The position numbers and the translations under genes were made by a program. Source: Triglochin maritima (Eukaryota > Streptophyta > Magnoliopsida > Alismatales > Juncaginaceae). Taken from it: 64,000 nucleotides of DNA. The stretch covers positions 22,125,501 to 22,189,500 of the forward strand of contig OY821786.1 in assembly GCA_963682175.1 (NCBI GenBank), read 5' to 3'. The notes beneath the pieces were generated by a model that was not told where the DNA came from, made no database searches, and saw only the letters and a list, made by a program, of their open reading frames with translations. Below are positions 44,506-56,380 of the stretch, in pieces (within the stretch, counting starts at the first letter, position 1; every line of letters starts with the position of its first letter).

Positions 44506-44523
44506 TCCCCAGCAACGGCACCA
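44506..44523 (-). other. Primer-binding site of element B
   Basis: The complement reads TGGTGCCGTTGCTGGGGA, two bases away from the tRNA-Asp site of element C. Both changes are of the C-to-T type. Confidence 0.85.
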
Positions 44524-44529
44524 AAAAGT

Positions 44530-45937
44530 TGATTGATACGTTTTAATTAACCGCAAGTGCACGGGCACGTTGAAGCGGTGGCAAATACGGGTCGATCCAC
44601 AGGGAGGTGTGTCGACTCTGGTTTGTTCGAAGGCGAGTGGGAAAGAAAGGAGAGAAATGGTTGATTAAACTAAACTATACTAAACTAAACTAGTAAACTA
44701 GAAAGGAGGAAATCAATGCACGAAATGAACTAAACTAAGTAACTAATAACAGAAGTTAGAAATCAGGAATGGAAAACCCCTAAAGGGTGGTGTGTGTGTG
44801 CACATGAAATAAGTGTGGTGAATGCATACAATAAGCTCAAGTGTAGTCAGTGTTTGTTAATGCATAAGAAGTTCCTAATGGCAATACCTATCATTTAAAG
44901 CACTAACCTAGGTGATTGATATGAGCATGACAAGTTGTTAATAGGAACATAAACAAGCATAGAATGTACCTAAACATTATGGCAGAAACCATGAGGTAAA
45001 AGTTCTTATTAATTCAAACAAGTATACTAACATCTCTCACAAACAATAATGTCTAGCATTCATACCATCTACATAACATGTACACACATCTACTCCACCC
45101 CCAAAGGGGATGGAACTACTCACACATATTTAAACTAACATTTATACTAAGGAAAGAAAACATGCTTAAACTAATTATAAGAAAACTAAACAACAAGTTT
45201 AACTAAATGAACATAAAACTAAAGAAGCTGTAAGACATAAGAAATGAAATTAAACTAAGAAAGAAACAACATAACCAAAGGGAAATATCTATTATTACTC
45301 ACTCAATTACAAGTAGCCTATCTCCACCAGGGTTTTTGCTTCAAGGCTTGAACTCCTAGTAGAGAGGATGGCCGCCAAGAGAGAGATGAGATACAAGAGA
45401 GGAGGGAGAGTTCTATTTATAGCCATAGAAAAAGGTAATCTGGGACAATCTCCCGGTGTGGGACTAAACAAATACCAAAAATAGACTAAACACATTATAA
45501 TACACGACCCAAAGAAATATTAGCAGATCCGGAGCAACCCGGACCGCCAATCAGCGGTCCCAGACTGCCAATTGGCTATCTACAGGGTTTGTTGGTCTTT
45601 TGGGCTTTTCGGGATGAATTTGTTGGTCTTTGATGCATCTACCTTGCTTGCTGGAGCTCCGACCCGAATAGAATTGCCAAAATACTCCCCATGATGGTGT
45701 GGAGTATTCTTGTTTGCTCATTGGTCCTTCTATCTTGCATTCAGTTCCTTCGATCTTACATCTTAGTCCTCGAGTGTCTCAACACAGTCTTTTTTCCTTC
45801 TTTTAGGTCCTTTCATGCCTCTTCTCTTGAAACCTCTTTATTTCTGAAATTCAAACATAAAGCTCATTACGTAGCATTGTTTAGGTGAAAGATAATGGAT
45901 ACAAGATACAAATGTAAGCATGAAATGATGTCAATCA
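44530..45937 (-). mobile_element. 5' LTR of element B
   Basis: 1408 bp, homologous to 26080-27502 but visibly more diverged from it than the two LTRs of element C are from each other. It contains palindrome variants near 45540-45580 and a hairpin copy at 44958-44993. Confidence 0.9.
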
Positions 45938-45990
45938 AATACCCCCACACCTAACTTTTGCTACTCCCGAGCAAAACAAAGAAAGAGAAG
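45938..45990 (-). mobile_element. Internal 3' end of another Athila copy beyond the 5' LTR
   Basis: The first 53 bases after the LTR match the interior side of the 3' LTR (27503-27555), including the polypurine tract complement. A 5' LTR should be flanked by host DNA, so this is an LTR shared with, or recombined from, a second copy. Confidence 0.8.
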
Positions 45991-46065
45991 CAACTCCCGC
46001 CAGAGCTGTCGCTCTGGTCTCGTGGTCCTCAAGCCACAACTCCCGCCAGAGCTGTCGCTCTGGTC
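45991..46065. repeat. 29-bp direct repeat, 46-bp period
   Basis: Two identical copies (45991-46019, 46037-46065) of a segment beginning CAACTCCCGCCAGAGCTGTC, separated by 17 bp. It lies at the junction between Athila remnant and GC-rich LTR-like DNA. Confidence 0.9.
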
Positions 46066-46740
46066 GGCCATACCCACCGAGCTGTGCCCAATCCTGGACG
46101 ACCATTCCCGCCGAAACAAGTTTGAATGGCCATCTACGCCGATAGAAGGTCGGGACAGTCATCTCGCTCTGTGGAGCTGCGTAACCTTAATGCAATGGGA
46201 TACCTTAGGTCTACTACATAGGGTGTCTCAATAAAATATAATGTCACATGAAAAGCAATAAATCTGGCAATACCGGGTGGCCAACCATGCCACCAACCGG
46301 CCAACGTTGCACGAACAACCGGCTAGCCTGACGCCCGACAAGGACAGACCACTCCGACGGCACACTGGCCGCCGCTCATCGCCGGTGAGGCCTCCGGCCG
46401 GCGGCGAGTCCCCTTCAAACCTTGTGTGAGTTAAAATGTAAACTTAGCATACCTTTTTCTCGGGTTCGCTGGCAGCCACCTACCTTGCACCCGAGCACCT
46501 CTAGCAACCACCAAGTTGCCTCCTTGTGTCGAGCTTCGTGCCGGCCCACCTCACACTGCAGTCCTTGGAGTAGGAGAGATTGGGTGGGAGAAGTGAAAGG
46601 TTGGAGTGGAGGTGAGTGAGTGTGTTGTGTGCTTTTTCTCCAACAAAACTCACACAAAAGCAAACCAAGTATGACCACCCATGCCCCCACATGTCAACCA
46701 TGCCTCCACCCATGATTAACCACTAAAATAGGCTAGGTAT
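46066..46740 (-). mobile_element. Chromovirus-like LTR relic
   Basis: On the minus strand the order resembles the LTR at 58660-60049: a TTTAGTGGTTAATCATGG start, a region rich in CACTCACTC and CTCTCC, a Gly/Val-coding-like GC-rich patch, then AAAAAGGTATGC (near 46455) followed by ACTCACACAAGG. The LTR at 58660 has the same AAAAAGGTATGC-ACTCACCCAAGG order at about 58983-59022. The far end is not recognisable. Confidence 0.45.
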
Positions 46741-47560
46741 TAATAGTTTTGGATATGGATTTACGATGCACGCATGTAGGGCTCGACATGCACCTTTTTG
46801 GGTTTGTAATTATGAATTTCTTTTGGTGTTTAGTCTCGAAAGTTGCCTTCTTGTGTGTGCTATAAATTTAGTGTGTACTATAACTGTTTGTGTTACTGAT
46901 GGTTCAAATTTTGGATGGTTAGGAAGTGTTTCGTATGAAGGTTAATGATTTTCTGGTCTGGTTTCTGTTCGAGATTTAGTTTTGAATGCAGTTGGGTGTT
47001 CAATTCTCTGGTTGAACTAAGATTGTGTTTCGCTGGGTTCAATTTCTAAATTTGCAGCATCGTGTGATCAATTTTCTTTTGCAGAGGAATATTAAAATTG
47101 TCTTGTTTAATGAATTTTGTGCACGATGTTAAGTGTGATTTTGGATTTCTTCGGTGTTTGGATACAATGGTTGTTTTTACCTAATTTTGTGCGGGAATAA
47201 AATAGCCAAAACATTTCAAAACGATTATTTAAATATACAACTTGAAAGAGGCCACCAGTTGCGTCCATTTGCCTCCAACAACTCAATTTCAGAAGGCATC
47301 TAATCAAGTTGTGAATATTATTTTATTTATTTGGACAAAGTTGCTTGGTTTATTTATGGGATTTTTGCTTGGGTGCACTTGCAAAAGGTGCTGATTGGAC
47401 GTTTGCTCGTGTGAAGTTTTTTATTGCTCCAAAACACTTGCATACAAGACTATTTACTTTGGTGCACTCCATCTCTTGCACCGTTGATAGATTTCTATTT
47501 TGTCCTGACGCTGTTAACTGTTAACAGACCACGTCTAACCCCGTGATCATATAGCCGCTA
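46741..47560. other. Unassigned AT-rich DNA
   Basis: T-rich non-coding sequence with no ORF, terminal repeat or family resemblance that I can see. Confidence 0.4.
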
Positions 47561-47569
47561 CTTGACGTA

Positions 47570-47800
47570 TATTTCGGTTGACCGTTCGCAAGATGGTAAT
47601 CCAATTCGGTCGACCGAACTGCATTTGGACATCCGTTTATGGGAGACCTAGCAGGGCTCCATCGCCCGGAAATGGACGTCCAAATGGGATTCAGACGCCC
47701 ATTTTTTGGGATTCCAGCAAATTCTATGAAGTCCTATCGATTTGGAAATGGACGTCTGAATAAGAATCGGTCGATCGAACATAACGCGTTACTTAACTTA
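47570..47800. repeat. CGGTCGACCG-containing patch with ATGGACGTC repeats
   Basis: One exact CGGTCGACCG (47607-47616) and several half copies border a segment with GGAAATGGACGTC twice (about 47667 and 47746). It is not placed in a TE. It could be a piece of an LTR of the type at 48600-50350. Confidence 0.45.
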
Positions 47801-48018
47801 TTAACCCTCACCACCCTTTGATTGAGATAACTCTTTTCTTTCTTTCACCCCTCTCCTTAACCTCTATGCCATCAAACAATAGGAAAGTGAAATTTCATTG
47901 TGAAAAGAGAAGATAACATTGATAAAAGGCAAATGCATATAAAAAACAAACAAATAAACAAGCAAATTGGAAACCCTGTATGTCAGCTCACTTATATGCA
48001 TGCAGTAGTACAAATGAA

Positions 48019-48584
48019 CCTATCATTAGGGGTGAAAACGGAGCGGATACGAAGCGGATGTGCCAGTATCCGAATTCGTATCCGTTTTTTTTCTCGAATC
48101 GGAATTTCGATCCGATCGAATGTATGAGAAAGGGATCCGAATTCGTATCCGTCGAATTCGGATCCGAATTCGAATAAATTCGCATCCGAATCAAGTTTAA
48201 AATCCATTCCGAATTAGGATATCCGAATTCGTTAAAAAATCCGAATATACTTAAAAACATTTTGTGATTGATCTAAACAAGAATAAATTTCAGTCTTTAT
48301 TTTTTGCCTGCATGAAAAAATATTAAATATAATATAAATAACATAATTTAATTCATATATATTTTATTTATTTATTTATTTATATGTACATATAAAATAC
48401 GAACCAGATATTATTCGAATCGGATGTACCAATATCCATATTCGCTTCGTTTTTTTACGGATGTTTATATCCGAATACAAATTCGGTTGCGGATTTTTTT
48501 TTCTCGGATAATTTTTTTGATTTCGAATACGAAATCGCTCGGATTGACGGATTTCTGACACAAAGTTTCACCCCTACCTATCAT
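48019..48584. mobile_element. hAT-type MITE with perfect 8-bp TSD (element 48027-48576)
   Basis: A 550-bp element with terminal repeats TAGGGGTGAAA and TTTCACCCCTA, flanked by CCTATCAT at 48019-48026 and 48577-48584. The arms consist of stacked degenerate repeats of ATCCGAATTCG(T/G)ATCCG. The middle is AT-rich with a (TTTA)n run near 48363. There is no coding capacity. Apart from the termini it is unrelated in sequence to 28913-29441 but has the same architecture. Confidence 0.92.
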
Positions 48585-48599
48585 ACTAGTTGCATGTCA

Positions 48600-50350
48600 T
48601 GTCATCAGCAGTAAGGAAAACAGTTCCCCCGAAGGGTAAAACGGGACATCAGTTCGACAATCATCATTGGGTCTCCCAAGGAGACCAACCGTAGGCACAT
48701 ACGGTCTAACAGAACAAGACATGATGCTCCCCACACGCGGCTATACTAATCATGGGGTTCGGCAAGGAGCATCCGCCAAGTCCGCCCATAAGAAACAGAT
48801 CTGTAACTTCGTGGCCGAAACAACCCCAACGGAGTCGCCGCTCGGTTGGTACATCAATCATCATCTCAGTAGGTGCGCAACTGAGGAAAAACATAGCCGG
48901 AACAACATCGGCCCATTAAACATCATACATCATAGCCAGAACAACATCAACCCATCATCGCCGGAACAGCATCGGCGGTATCACCGGTACAGCATCGGTG
49001 GTCCAACATATGTCCGACACAGCATCGAATGGGTCCGGACCGAAGTCCGCCGGGTCATCAGGTTCCACGAGCCACACAACATACATTGGGATCCGCGATC
49101 CCTCAGGTCTGTTACTCTACAATGAGTCCATCAATCTATCACATTAAGTCACGATCCATACACGGAGGTGACACGTCCCGAACATCCACACTCTTCCACA
49201 CGACGGTCCCTGGGTAGGCACGCCTAACGCGCCTGCTGTCACCTCCCGGCTCACGCACTAGGCGAGGACACGAGTTTCCATGGACAAAGTTGGCATCCTG
49301 AAAGGACTGGGAATTCCGTTTTGTGCACAAACGGTCAACCGGAAGAGGCAACCCGGTCGACCGAAAGTCTGCAACGATCGAACTCTCTTCGTAAAACCTA
49401 AGTCCCAACGGTCGAACAAGGGTCAAAAACCGGTCGACCGAAACGTGGTCAAAATCCGGAGTCTGGTCAACATGAATCAATACTACCGGTCGACCGACTC
49501 AGGGGTCCCGGTCGACCGAAAACTACCAGGGCATCCTAGCAGTTCTAAGTCATATAACGGTCGAACACATACTAAACAACAGTCAAACAACCATGCATAA
49601 TGATCCAGTACACTTAAGTTCTGGTCGAACAAAAACATGAAACCGATCGACCGAAAACCAACAGGCAACCCCGACCCACCAGCACAAAGCACTACCGGTC
49701 GACCGCCACAAGGCATCGGCTGACCGGTGTTGGTTAAATTCGGGCAAAAAATGCATACAACGGTCCACCGCCCGAAGGAACCGGTTGACCGTTGGTCGTC
49801 TACAACCTTGCACCGGACAAGGATTTACGCTCACCACGTCTCCGGTGAGGTCTCCGACCTCCCACAACCGACCAACACATCACCCACATGAGGGTGAGCA
49901 ACACATAAAGACACTAAGAAGCCGACATACCTCAAGAAAACGACGAAACCGTCGGAGCCTCGCTTGCGCAACGTCGTCTCCGGAACCTCCTCGCGCGTCC
50001 ACCTCCGCGCGCCTCACGCCGGAACCGCACGACCACGGTCGTCAACGACCACCGGAGCTCGATCAACTGAGGGAGAGGGAGAGAGACGAAATCAGAAAAG
50101 AGTGAGAGAGAGAGAGATGTGAGTTTTCGTTTAAAAACCAACCCATCACCACTATCCCCACGATTCCCCTACGACCATCCCCCTACACCCTCACCCTTCA
50201 CCTTCCTCGCCTTCCCTATGCAATCCACTGCTGATCTCCACTTCCCCATGCAAATCCATCCCCTAAGCACCTCTCTGCTCCAAACACCCATTAGCACCCT
50301 AAATGGGTTTAGGATTATTACAATTGGTCCTGGATTGACTTGTTTGATCT
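48600..50350 (-). mobile_element. Chromovirus-like LTR relic rich in CGGTCGACCG
   Basis: The minus-strand order matches the LTR at 58660-60049. A CT-rich promoter-proximal stretch (50150-50050) is followed by an AGGTATGTCGGC segment (near 49935), a palindrome array (49790-49320; exact copies at 49354, 49431, 49487, 49509 and 49696), then a block shared with 59680-59720 (GTGTCCTCGCC, GGGAGGTGA). Degenerate repeats of CCGATG(C/T)TGTTCCGG follow at 48895-49025. Ends are not defined and no interior is attached. Confidence 0.55.
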
Positions 50351-50404
50351 GTAGGCAAATAAGTTTCACTTAGGCTACCACAATGCACCTTGATCACTTC
50401 TTTT

Positions 50405-52330
50405 TCACCCCGAAGAGCACACCAAACACTTCATGTTTTCCACTTCACTGTTGCCATATACTCTGCTTCTATGGTCTATAACATCGTCGTATGTTGGAGA
50501 ATCGACTTCCAACTCACATGACCTACACCAAATGTAAACACATCCTTGTAGTGGACTTTCTTTATCTAGATCTCCAGCACTATCAGATTGTACATAATTC
50601 TCGACCTTATTATGTGATCCTTCCTTGGTGTATAGGATGCTCATATGTTTGGTTTCCTTTAGATAACGCAACATCCATTTCATTGCTTCTCAGTGCTCCT
50701 TCCCCGGATAAGCCGTATATCTACTCAACATGCTATTTAGGTGTGATATGTTGGGTTTAGTGCAAATCAAAACATACATGACGGAACCCACTACACTAGC
50801 ATATAGAATGAACTCCATACTCTTTCTTTCTTACTTCAAAGAGGGACTACACTTCACCAATAACTTCAAGTGTGTTGTTAAAGGTTTCTCTACTGGCTTG
50901 ACATTTTCAATATTGAATCTCTCAAGAACTTTACGAATACAACTCTTTTGAGAGAACCGTAACTTTCATTCTTCGCGGTTTCAAACTATCTTTATCCCCA
51001 AGATTTTCATTGCACTTCCAAGGTCATTCATCTCAAACTCACATAACATCAGCTTAAGACCATTGATATCACCCACATGCCGAGCAACCATCAACATATC
51101 ATCCTTAGCAAATATATGTATGAATTATCAACAAGCTTGGACAATTAAACACAACCATCATAATCGCACAACACATAACCATTATACAACAAAACGGAAT
51201 CAAACCTCTTGTACCATTTCCTCGATGATTGATTAAGTCATTATGAGGACCTCTTTAAGTTGCACACAAGCTCCTTGTCTTATTTCGTGAACTCATCCAA
51301 CTACTTCATATAGATTTCGTCCTCAGTATGCCAATGAAGATATCATGTCCTCACATCCATTTACTCTAGCTCCAAGTTTTTCATTACCACCATGAATAAC
51401 AAAACACTAATTAAAGTATGCTTCGAAATGGGTGAGAAGGTCTCATTGTAATCAGCCCCTTCCTTTTGAAGATATCTCTTTGCAACCAATCTAGCTTTAA
51501 ACTTTGGCTCTTCAATCGAACTCGACCCTTCCATCTTCCTGAAAAGCCACTTGCACCTTATTATGAGATTTCCGCTTGGGAGTTTCGTCAACTCGCAAGT
51601 CTCATTCTTGTAAAAACACTTCATCTCTTCATTCATGGCTACTACACTTATCTCTGTCTTGCATTTTGAGTGCTTCTTAAAATGTAGAAGGATCTTTATA
51701 ATCTAAAACAAGTGCATATGCTACCATATTATCCTTCAAACCATACCCTTGTGGTGCTCTCGTGTTTCTCCTTTCACTTTTTTGAGCCAAACTTGGCTCT
51801 TCAACTTCTTGTCCCTCTTCCTGCTGATCCTTTTCTCTCTCTCTTTGAATCATGTCCAAAGTGATGATGTCCACGCTTACTTCTTTCTCCATCAAGTCAT
51901 CTATTGCACTCTTGTCATTTAAAGTCTTCAAGAATTTGGTCTCATCAAAGACCAGATCCTAAAGCTTTGACCTTTTGCCAACCTCTGTAAAACAAAGAAA
52001 GATACACTCGATCGACTTTGCATCCAATTTAGACCATTGGTTACCATCAATGAGATGGTATGCTTTACACCAAAAATTCTAAACCTTGAGTGGTCTGGTT
52101 GAGAACAATCATTCGACCCTTACCTAAGGGTCTTTTACCTCCATCATTCCTCGAAGATCTATTAAAATTTGTCTCTATACTCTTCAAATATCTAGAGAAA
52201 AAGGTCGTGCACTCCTCGTCCATAATACCTTCAGCAATTGATCATTTAGGTCTATTCCTATTTTCAACATAAGATTTCAACATATTCATATATCTTTCAA
52301 ACCCTGTCCATTTAACGATAGTACACCGAA
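50405..52330 (-). pseudogene. Ty1/copia pol relic
   Basis: Minus-strand pieces in order: the end of integrase and linker (about 52330-51677; with RRNTRAPQGYGLKDNMVAYA and DPSTF), RT start (51636-51361; CKWLFRKMEG, KARLVAKRYLQKEGADYNETFSPI), and RNase H start (50683-50405; MKWMLRYLKETKHMSILY, DSAGDLDKESPLQGCVYIW). The RT core between them is too decayed to follow. No LTRs are attached. It belongs to a different copia group from the 6586-12013 element. Confidence 0.75.
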
Positions 52331-52559
52331 CATGCCAATCATGACTCCTAAGCCAAGTGAATGACCAAATGCAACATAACATCAAAAAACGTGGTGGAAA
52401 TATCTCCAATTGGCATAAAATAATATCAATGTTAATTTGCAGACACTCAAAATCTTCAACGGTGTTTATTTTTTAATACAAAGTGCTGAAAAACTGACTC
52501 AAATTAATGACTTCTTCTAACACTTCTTCAACTCCATGACTCTTTCTTATGTCTGGGAG

Positions 52560-53265
52560 TTGTGGAAAATTAAATTCAAAACTGCAAGTGCGCGACCGCG
52601 TTGGAGCAGTGGCAAGTACGGGTCGTGTCAACGAGGAGTGAGTGCGGGTCATTGTCAACTATACTCGAGTGGGGGAAGAATATGAAGAATGAGTGTATCT
52701 AAACTAACTAAATAATATGATGCGAATCAACTGAAGAAATCCTAATATGACTAGTTCCATAGGAGATGGAGAATGCATACAAAAGTGTAGATGTGTGATT
52801 TATGTGTACAATTAAGTGCTAATGAGATGCATAACATGGAAATATTATAATGCCACTTTTTTCACAATCCAAAGTGTGCCTCTACATGGATTAAGATTTA
52901 TCATCATTATTAAAACATACAAAGTATTACTCAAGATAAGAACAACGACAACCACATGATTACACGTCAATCTTATCTCTATAATTACATGAAGAACATA
53001 GAAATCTATCTTAACCACACCTAACTATATGTCCACATGAATTAAAATTTAACGCCATCATTAAAATATACAACGCCAACAAGGCCACATGCTTCTACAT
53101 GTCATTCTTATATCTTTATTCACTCAAATCTTATCCTCACTTCATCATTCCCAATAAAGTGGGCTCACTAACCAAAGCATGTGCTAAGCATCCATTAGGA
53201 TCATTAACACATCAAAGGCAAGAGTGAGAAACCCATAAAAATAGCTATGGAAATCATCCATGCCT
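52560..53265 (-). mobile_element. LTR fragment, Athila-like (family of 61309-62858)
   Basis: It begins with AACTGCAAGTGCGCGACCGCG, the complement of the conserved LTR 3' end, and continues with sequence matching 61320-61940, such as CTAAGCATCCATTAGGATCATTA against CTAAGCATCACTCATTAGCATTA. It is cut on both sides. Confidence 0.7.
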
Positions 53266-53459
53266 CTAAGTCTCTTCTTGAATTTTCATTTTCTTTGCTT
53301 TCTTTTGTGGTCAATATTGTGTTCAACAAATTGTCACGCACATTCCGCTTTGTGTGCATCACATTAATATTGTGCCAAACTAGAAGTTCTTGCTATTACG
53401 GTAACTACAAAAATATATTTCTCTTAGTCTAGTTATTGCTATCACCTAGAGAATAATTT

Positions 53460-54070
53460 TGCAAATTTTCAAGAACATCTCCCCCAAATGTGTATTTTGG
53501 TTGACCCCATATTTATCAAGTCACTAACGGTGACTCAAATAGCAATCTTGCCACTATGCTTCAGATAAATGGAATGAGTATCTTCCATATAGTAGGGACA
53601 AACCATATGCCCTCTAGTCATCCAACCACTCAAATCAGCATATATAGGGAAGTCATTTATATTCAACAACAAGCTAGGCAACTCTCAAGGTGAAACATGA
53701 CTGAGTGTAAGCAACATAAGTATCCGAATCCTCTTCCCAAAGTTCTTTCGGCGCTTCGATAAGTGGTTGCTGCAAATAAACATTTAGCTTGTTGCCAAGA
53801 TGATCGGGTATGATAGGCGACATCATGAAGAACTCGTGAGTCATACTCATCCACGATGGGAGATTATAAGGAATGAGTATTATAGGACAGATACTAAATT
53901 GTTGTGTTAGACTAAAGGGCTGAAACCCATCTACGACCAATCATATCCTCACATTTGTTATTTCTGAAGCGAAAAATGAATGCTTGTTGTCCAACTCAGC
54001 CCAACACTCATAAATACTTGGATGACGCAATTTCTCGTCTCTTTTTTGTTCCTCTGCATGCCATCTCATC
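53460..54070 (-). pseudogene. TNP2-like CACTA transposase relic
   Basis: A decayed N-terminal part of the TNP2 (Transposase_21) family. HPSIYECWAELDNKHSFFA is followed by VVDGFQPFSL (53940), then CPIILIPYNLPSWMSMTHEFFMMSPIIPDH and YLQQPLIEAPKELWEE in one frame down to 53674. A LSGWMTRGH-like piece follows near 53630. These match the order in living TNP2 proteins, which bind the element ends and cut them. Stops and frameshifts abound. Confidence 0.72.
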
Positions 54071-54549
54071 GATTTAGTAATATCAACAGTGATATATAAC
54101 TGACCAAACCTTCATTTGAGTGGGAAGTGCTGCATTTACATCCATATCATTCATTCACAAGCAACATAAAATCCTCAATTCTTAATTGTTATGCATACAA
54201 TGCTTATGTACATAATCCTCATTTTCAAATTAATCACACATACTAAACCAAACCAAACCAATCCCACACAAATCCAATAAACCAATCAAAGTAAATCAAA
54301 CTAACTACCCAAAACCAACAAAATCAATCTAACTACCCAAAATCAACAAAATGCAACTGCCAAAAACCAACAAAATCAATCTAACAAATTCACAAAATGG
54401 TTGTAATTAATCAAACAATGATTTAAAATGTAATTTCACAACGTCAATCATACAAAATCACAAATTTAAACTAATTATCATACAAAATCACTACTTTTAC
54501 TCTACCAACAACAACTAAATTCTAATTAATTGAGAAGAAAGTTAGATCA

Positions 54550-55000
54550 TATATAAATTAAATTTGGTCATTAGAGGGGGTGGTGGTGGTTGTGGTAGCG
54601 GGGGTGGGACAGAGAGGTTGGTGGGCTTGGTGGTTGTGGGGCTAGTGGTTGTGTGGGGTAGAGAGGATGGTGGTGGTGGTGGCTGTGGGCGGTGGATGGA
54701 GTCGCAGAGGAGGAGGATGCGATCAGGGGGAGGAGGTGGTCGTCGAGGGAGGGGACGACGAGGAGGCTGGGGTAGGAGAGCAAGATGTGGTGGCCGAGGG
54801 AGGAGGAGGAGATTACCAGCGGTGGCAAGACATGGAGGAGGGGTGAGACACGGAGGAGGCAACGACATATTTAGGAGGAGGAGGAGGGGGCGGTGACTCA
54901 TAGAGGAGGAGATGGCAAGACGGAGGCACTCACGGTGGCAGACGAGGAGAGCGACGACGACTGGGACGATGGGGGAGTTAGGATTTGGGAGGAATAGAGT
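54550..55000. repeat. GGTGGT/GGAGGA low-complexity stretch
   Basis: A purine-rich stretch of GGT and GGA triplets gives long open frames on both strands (Gly/Arg-rich on plus, Pro/Leu-rich on minus). Composition alone explains the frames. Confidence 0.7.
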
Positions 55001-55019
55001 GGAGAGGTTGTCCGATTCG

Positions 55020-55440
55020 GGCTACTGATATAAAGATTTACCGACAATAATTATCTGGTTGTGAATGTCAACTTATCCGTTGGTGGTGACGTCAGGTTTA
55101 AGTTTTTTGACGATCTATTTTCGAGATAGACACCGACGGAACTTATCAATCGGTGTATATTTGTGTGTATAGACAAACGAATATATCCATCAGTGTTTGG
55201 TAATATATACGCCGGTGTTTGTTTTTGGGCCAAAAATTATTTTCCTGCCACATAATTTTTTCAGAATCATGCACCGACATTTGTTATCTGTCAGTGTATG
55301 TTTCTCATATGACGAAAAATTTAAAAATATATTCCGATCGAACTTATCCGTTGGTGATAATTAGAATATTCGTTGGTGTATTATTCCACTATCGATTAAT
55401 TTAATCTGTTGGTGGAAATGTATGTATACTTGCATATCTG
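55020..55440. repeat. CACTA subterminal repeats (TCCGTTGGTG type)
   Basis: About ten copies of ACCGACGGAAC / TTATCCGTTGGTG variants in both orientations, the well-known subterminal motif of plant En/Spm elements. They differ from the GACGTGATA type at 3965-4420, so the two relics come from different CACTA families. Confidence 0.8.
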
Positions 55441-55499
55441 AAAAACACTTAAAAATGTTGTAACTGATAAATTCGGTAAAGAAAAAGAATGCATGATTA

Positions 55500-56380
55500 G
55501 TTATTTTTCATCAATGAACAATAGTGTAGCATCAACTAGTGATGATTAGACCGGTCCAAATAATTATCCTTACTGTTGTGTAACTGCTCATTATATAGAT
55601 GATTCATGGTGTTTAAATAATAATAAAATCATTTCTTTTTTACCTATTTTTCATCCTTACACTACCAAGGTTATATTTAATCATATCGAAGATGTTATGG
55701 TAGCTCATAATCTTAAAAATAAAGTTTGTCCAATTGTATTTGATAATGCTACTAATAACAATTCAACAATACAAATGCTTGTAAATTATTGTCATCTACT
55801 TGTAGATGGTTTGCTTTTTCATATCAGATGTGTTTGTCATACTTTGAACCCGGTTGTACAAGATGGACTTAGCATTATTAAACCTTACTTAGAAAATGTT
55901 AGAAGTGCAATTGCCTATGTGGGTTGCAGTATTACATCTAGAAATCAAGAATTTAGATAATTTTGTACATATAATAATGTTAAACCTAAGAAGTTTTAAT
56001 TAAATGTCCTCCATAGATGAAATGTTAAAATATTATAATCCTTATAATCTTGCAATTACAACCTTTTATAATGAAAAACAAAATGAGTATATGTTAACCC
56101 GCATAAAATAGGATAATTGTAAAATTATATTAGATTTTTTAAAACCTTTTTCCCCCTTGACTACTAGATTAAGAGGACAATATTACAGTATTACCCCATC
56201 TCTAACATATTTATCTATGAATTACTTCCAATTACTAGAGTATTTGCGAAATATATTTCAAATGATGGTTTGTTGAAATTTTAAATGTAATGGAGGTAAG
56301 TATAATAAATATTAGAATCCTCCTCAATTTAGTTTGTGTTTAGCTTTTATTATGGATCATAGATTTAAGTACTGTTGAGT
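55500..56380 (+). pseudogene. hAT transposase relic (RICESLEEPER/ZBED-like)
   Basis: The frame near 55540-55960 contains DDWTGPNNYPY, VTAHYIDDSW, VCPIVFDNATNNNSTIQML, a LLFHIRCVCHTLNPVVQDGL block and SAIAYVGCSITSRNQEFR. These are the catalytic-core blocks of plant hAT transposases, with the conserved DNA(S/T)NN and (R)C..H..N..V.DG motifs. After a stop at 55958 it continues as fragments (RWN near 56010, NPPQFSLCLAFIMDHRFKY near 56310-56375). The N-terminal BED finger and C-terminal dimerisation domain are missing. Confidence 0.8.

Larger units (their letters stand above)
26080..45937 (-). mobile_element. Athila-like Ty3/gypsy element B (host of nested insertions)
   Basis: Order on the minus strand: 5' LTR (45937-44530), PBS (44523-44506), leader, gag-pro relic (43461-41216), pol relic (41203-29617, split by the nested element), 3' noncoding region (29600-27503), 3' LTR (27502-26080). 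Without the nested 8.5-kb element and the 0.5-kb MITE it is about 10.8 kb, the usual Athila size. No matching TSD is found: CCTAT at the left edge, AATAC at the right. The right LTR is followed by internal 3' sequence of another copy, so this is a recombinant. All genes are broken. Confidence 0.88.
53270..55440 (-). mobile_element. CACTA transposon relic with TNP2-like transposase
   Basis: Read on the minus strand: subterminal repeats (55440-55020), a G-rich low-complexity stretch (54990-54550 on the plus strand), AT-rich DNA, then a TNP2-type transposase relic (54070-53460). No CACTA terminus is visible at either end. Confidence 0.7.

Noticed and set aside
48121..48240. Dense GAATTC/GGATCC words considered as cloning-vector polylinker contamination
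   Set aside because: They are part of the degenerate arms of a MITE with clear inverted ends and a perfect 8-bp duplication.
49785..50141. GC-rich frames of 70-106 codons on both strands
   Set aside because: They fall in the promoter-proximal part of a chromovirus-like LTR relic and match no protein family.
54564..54896. 110-codon Gly/Arg-rich frame and a Pro/Leu-rich frame opposite
   Set aside because: GGT/GGA low-complexity DNA leaves both strands open; there is no domain and it lies within a CACTA relic.
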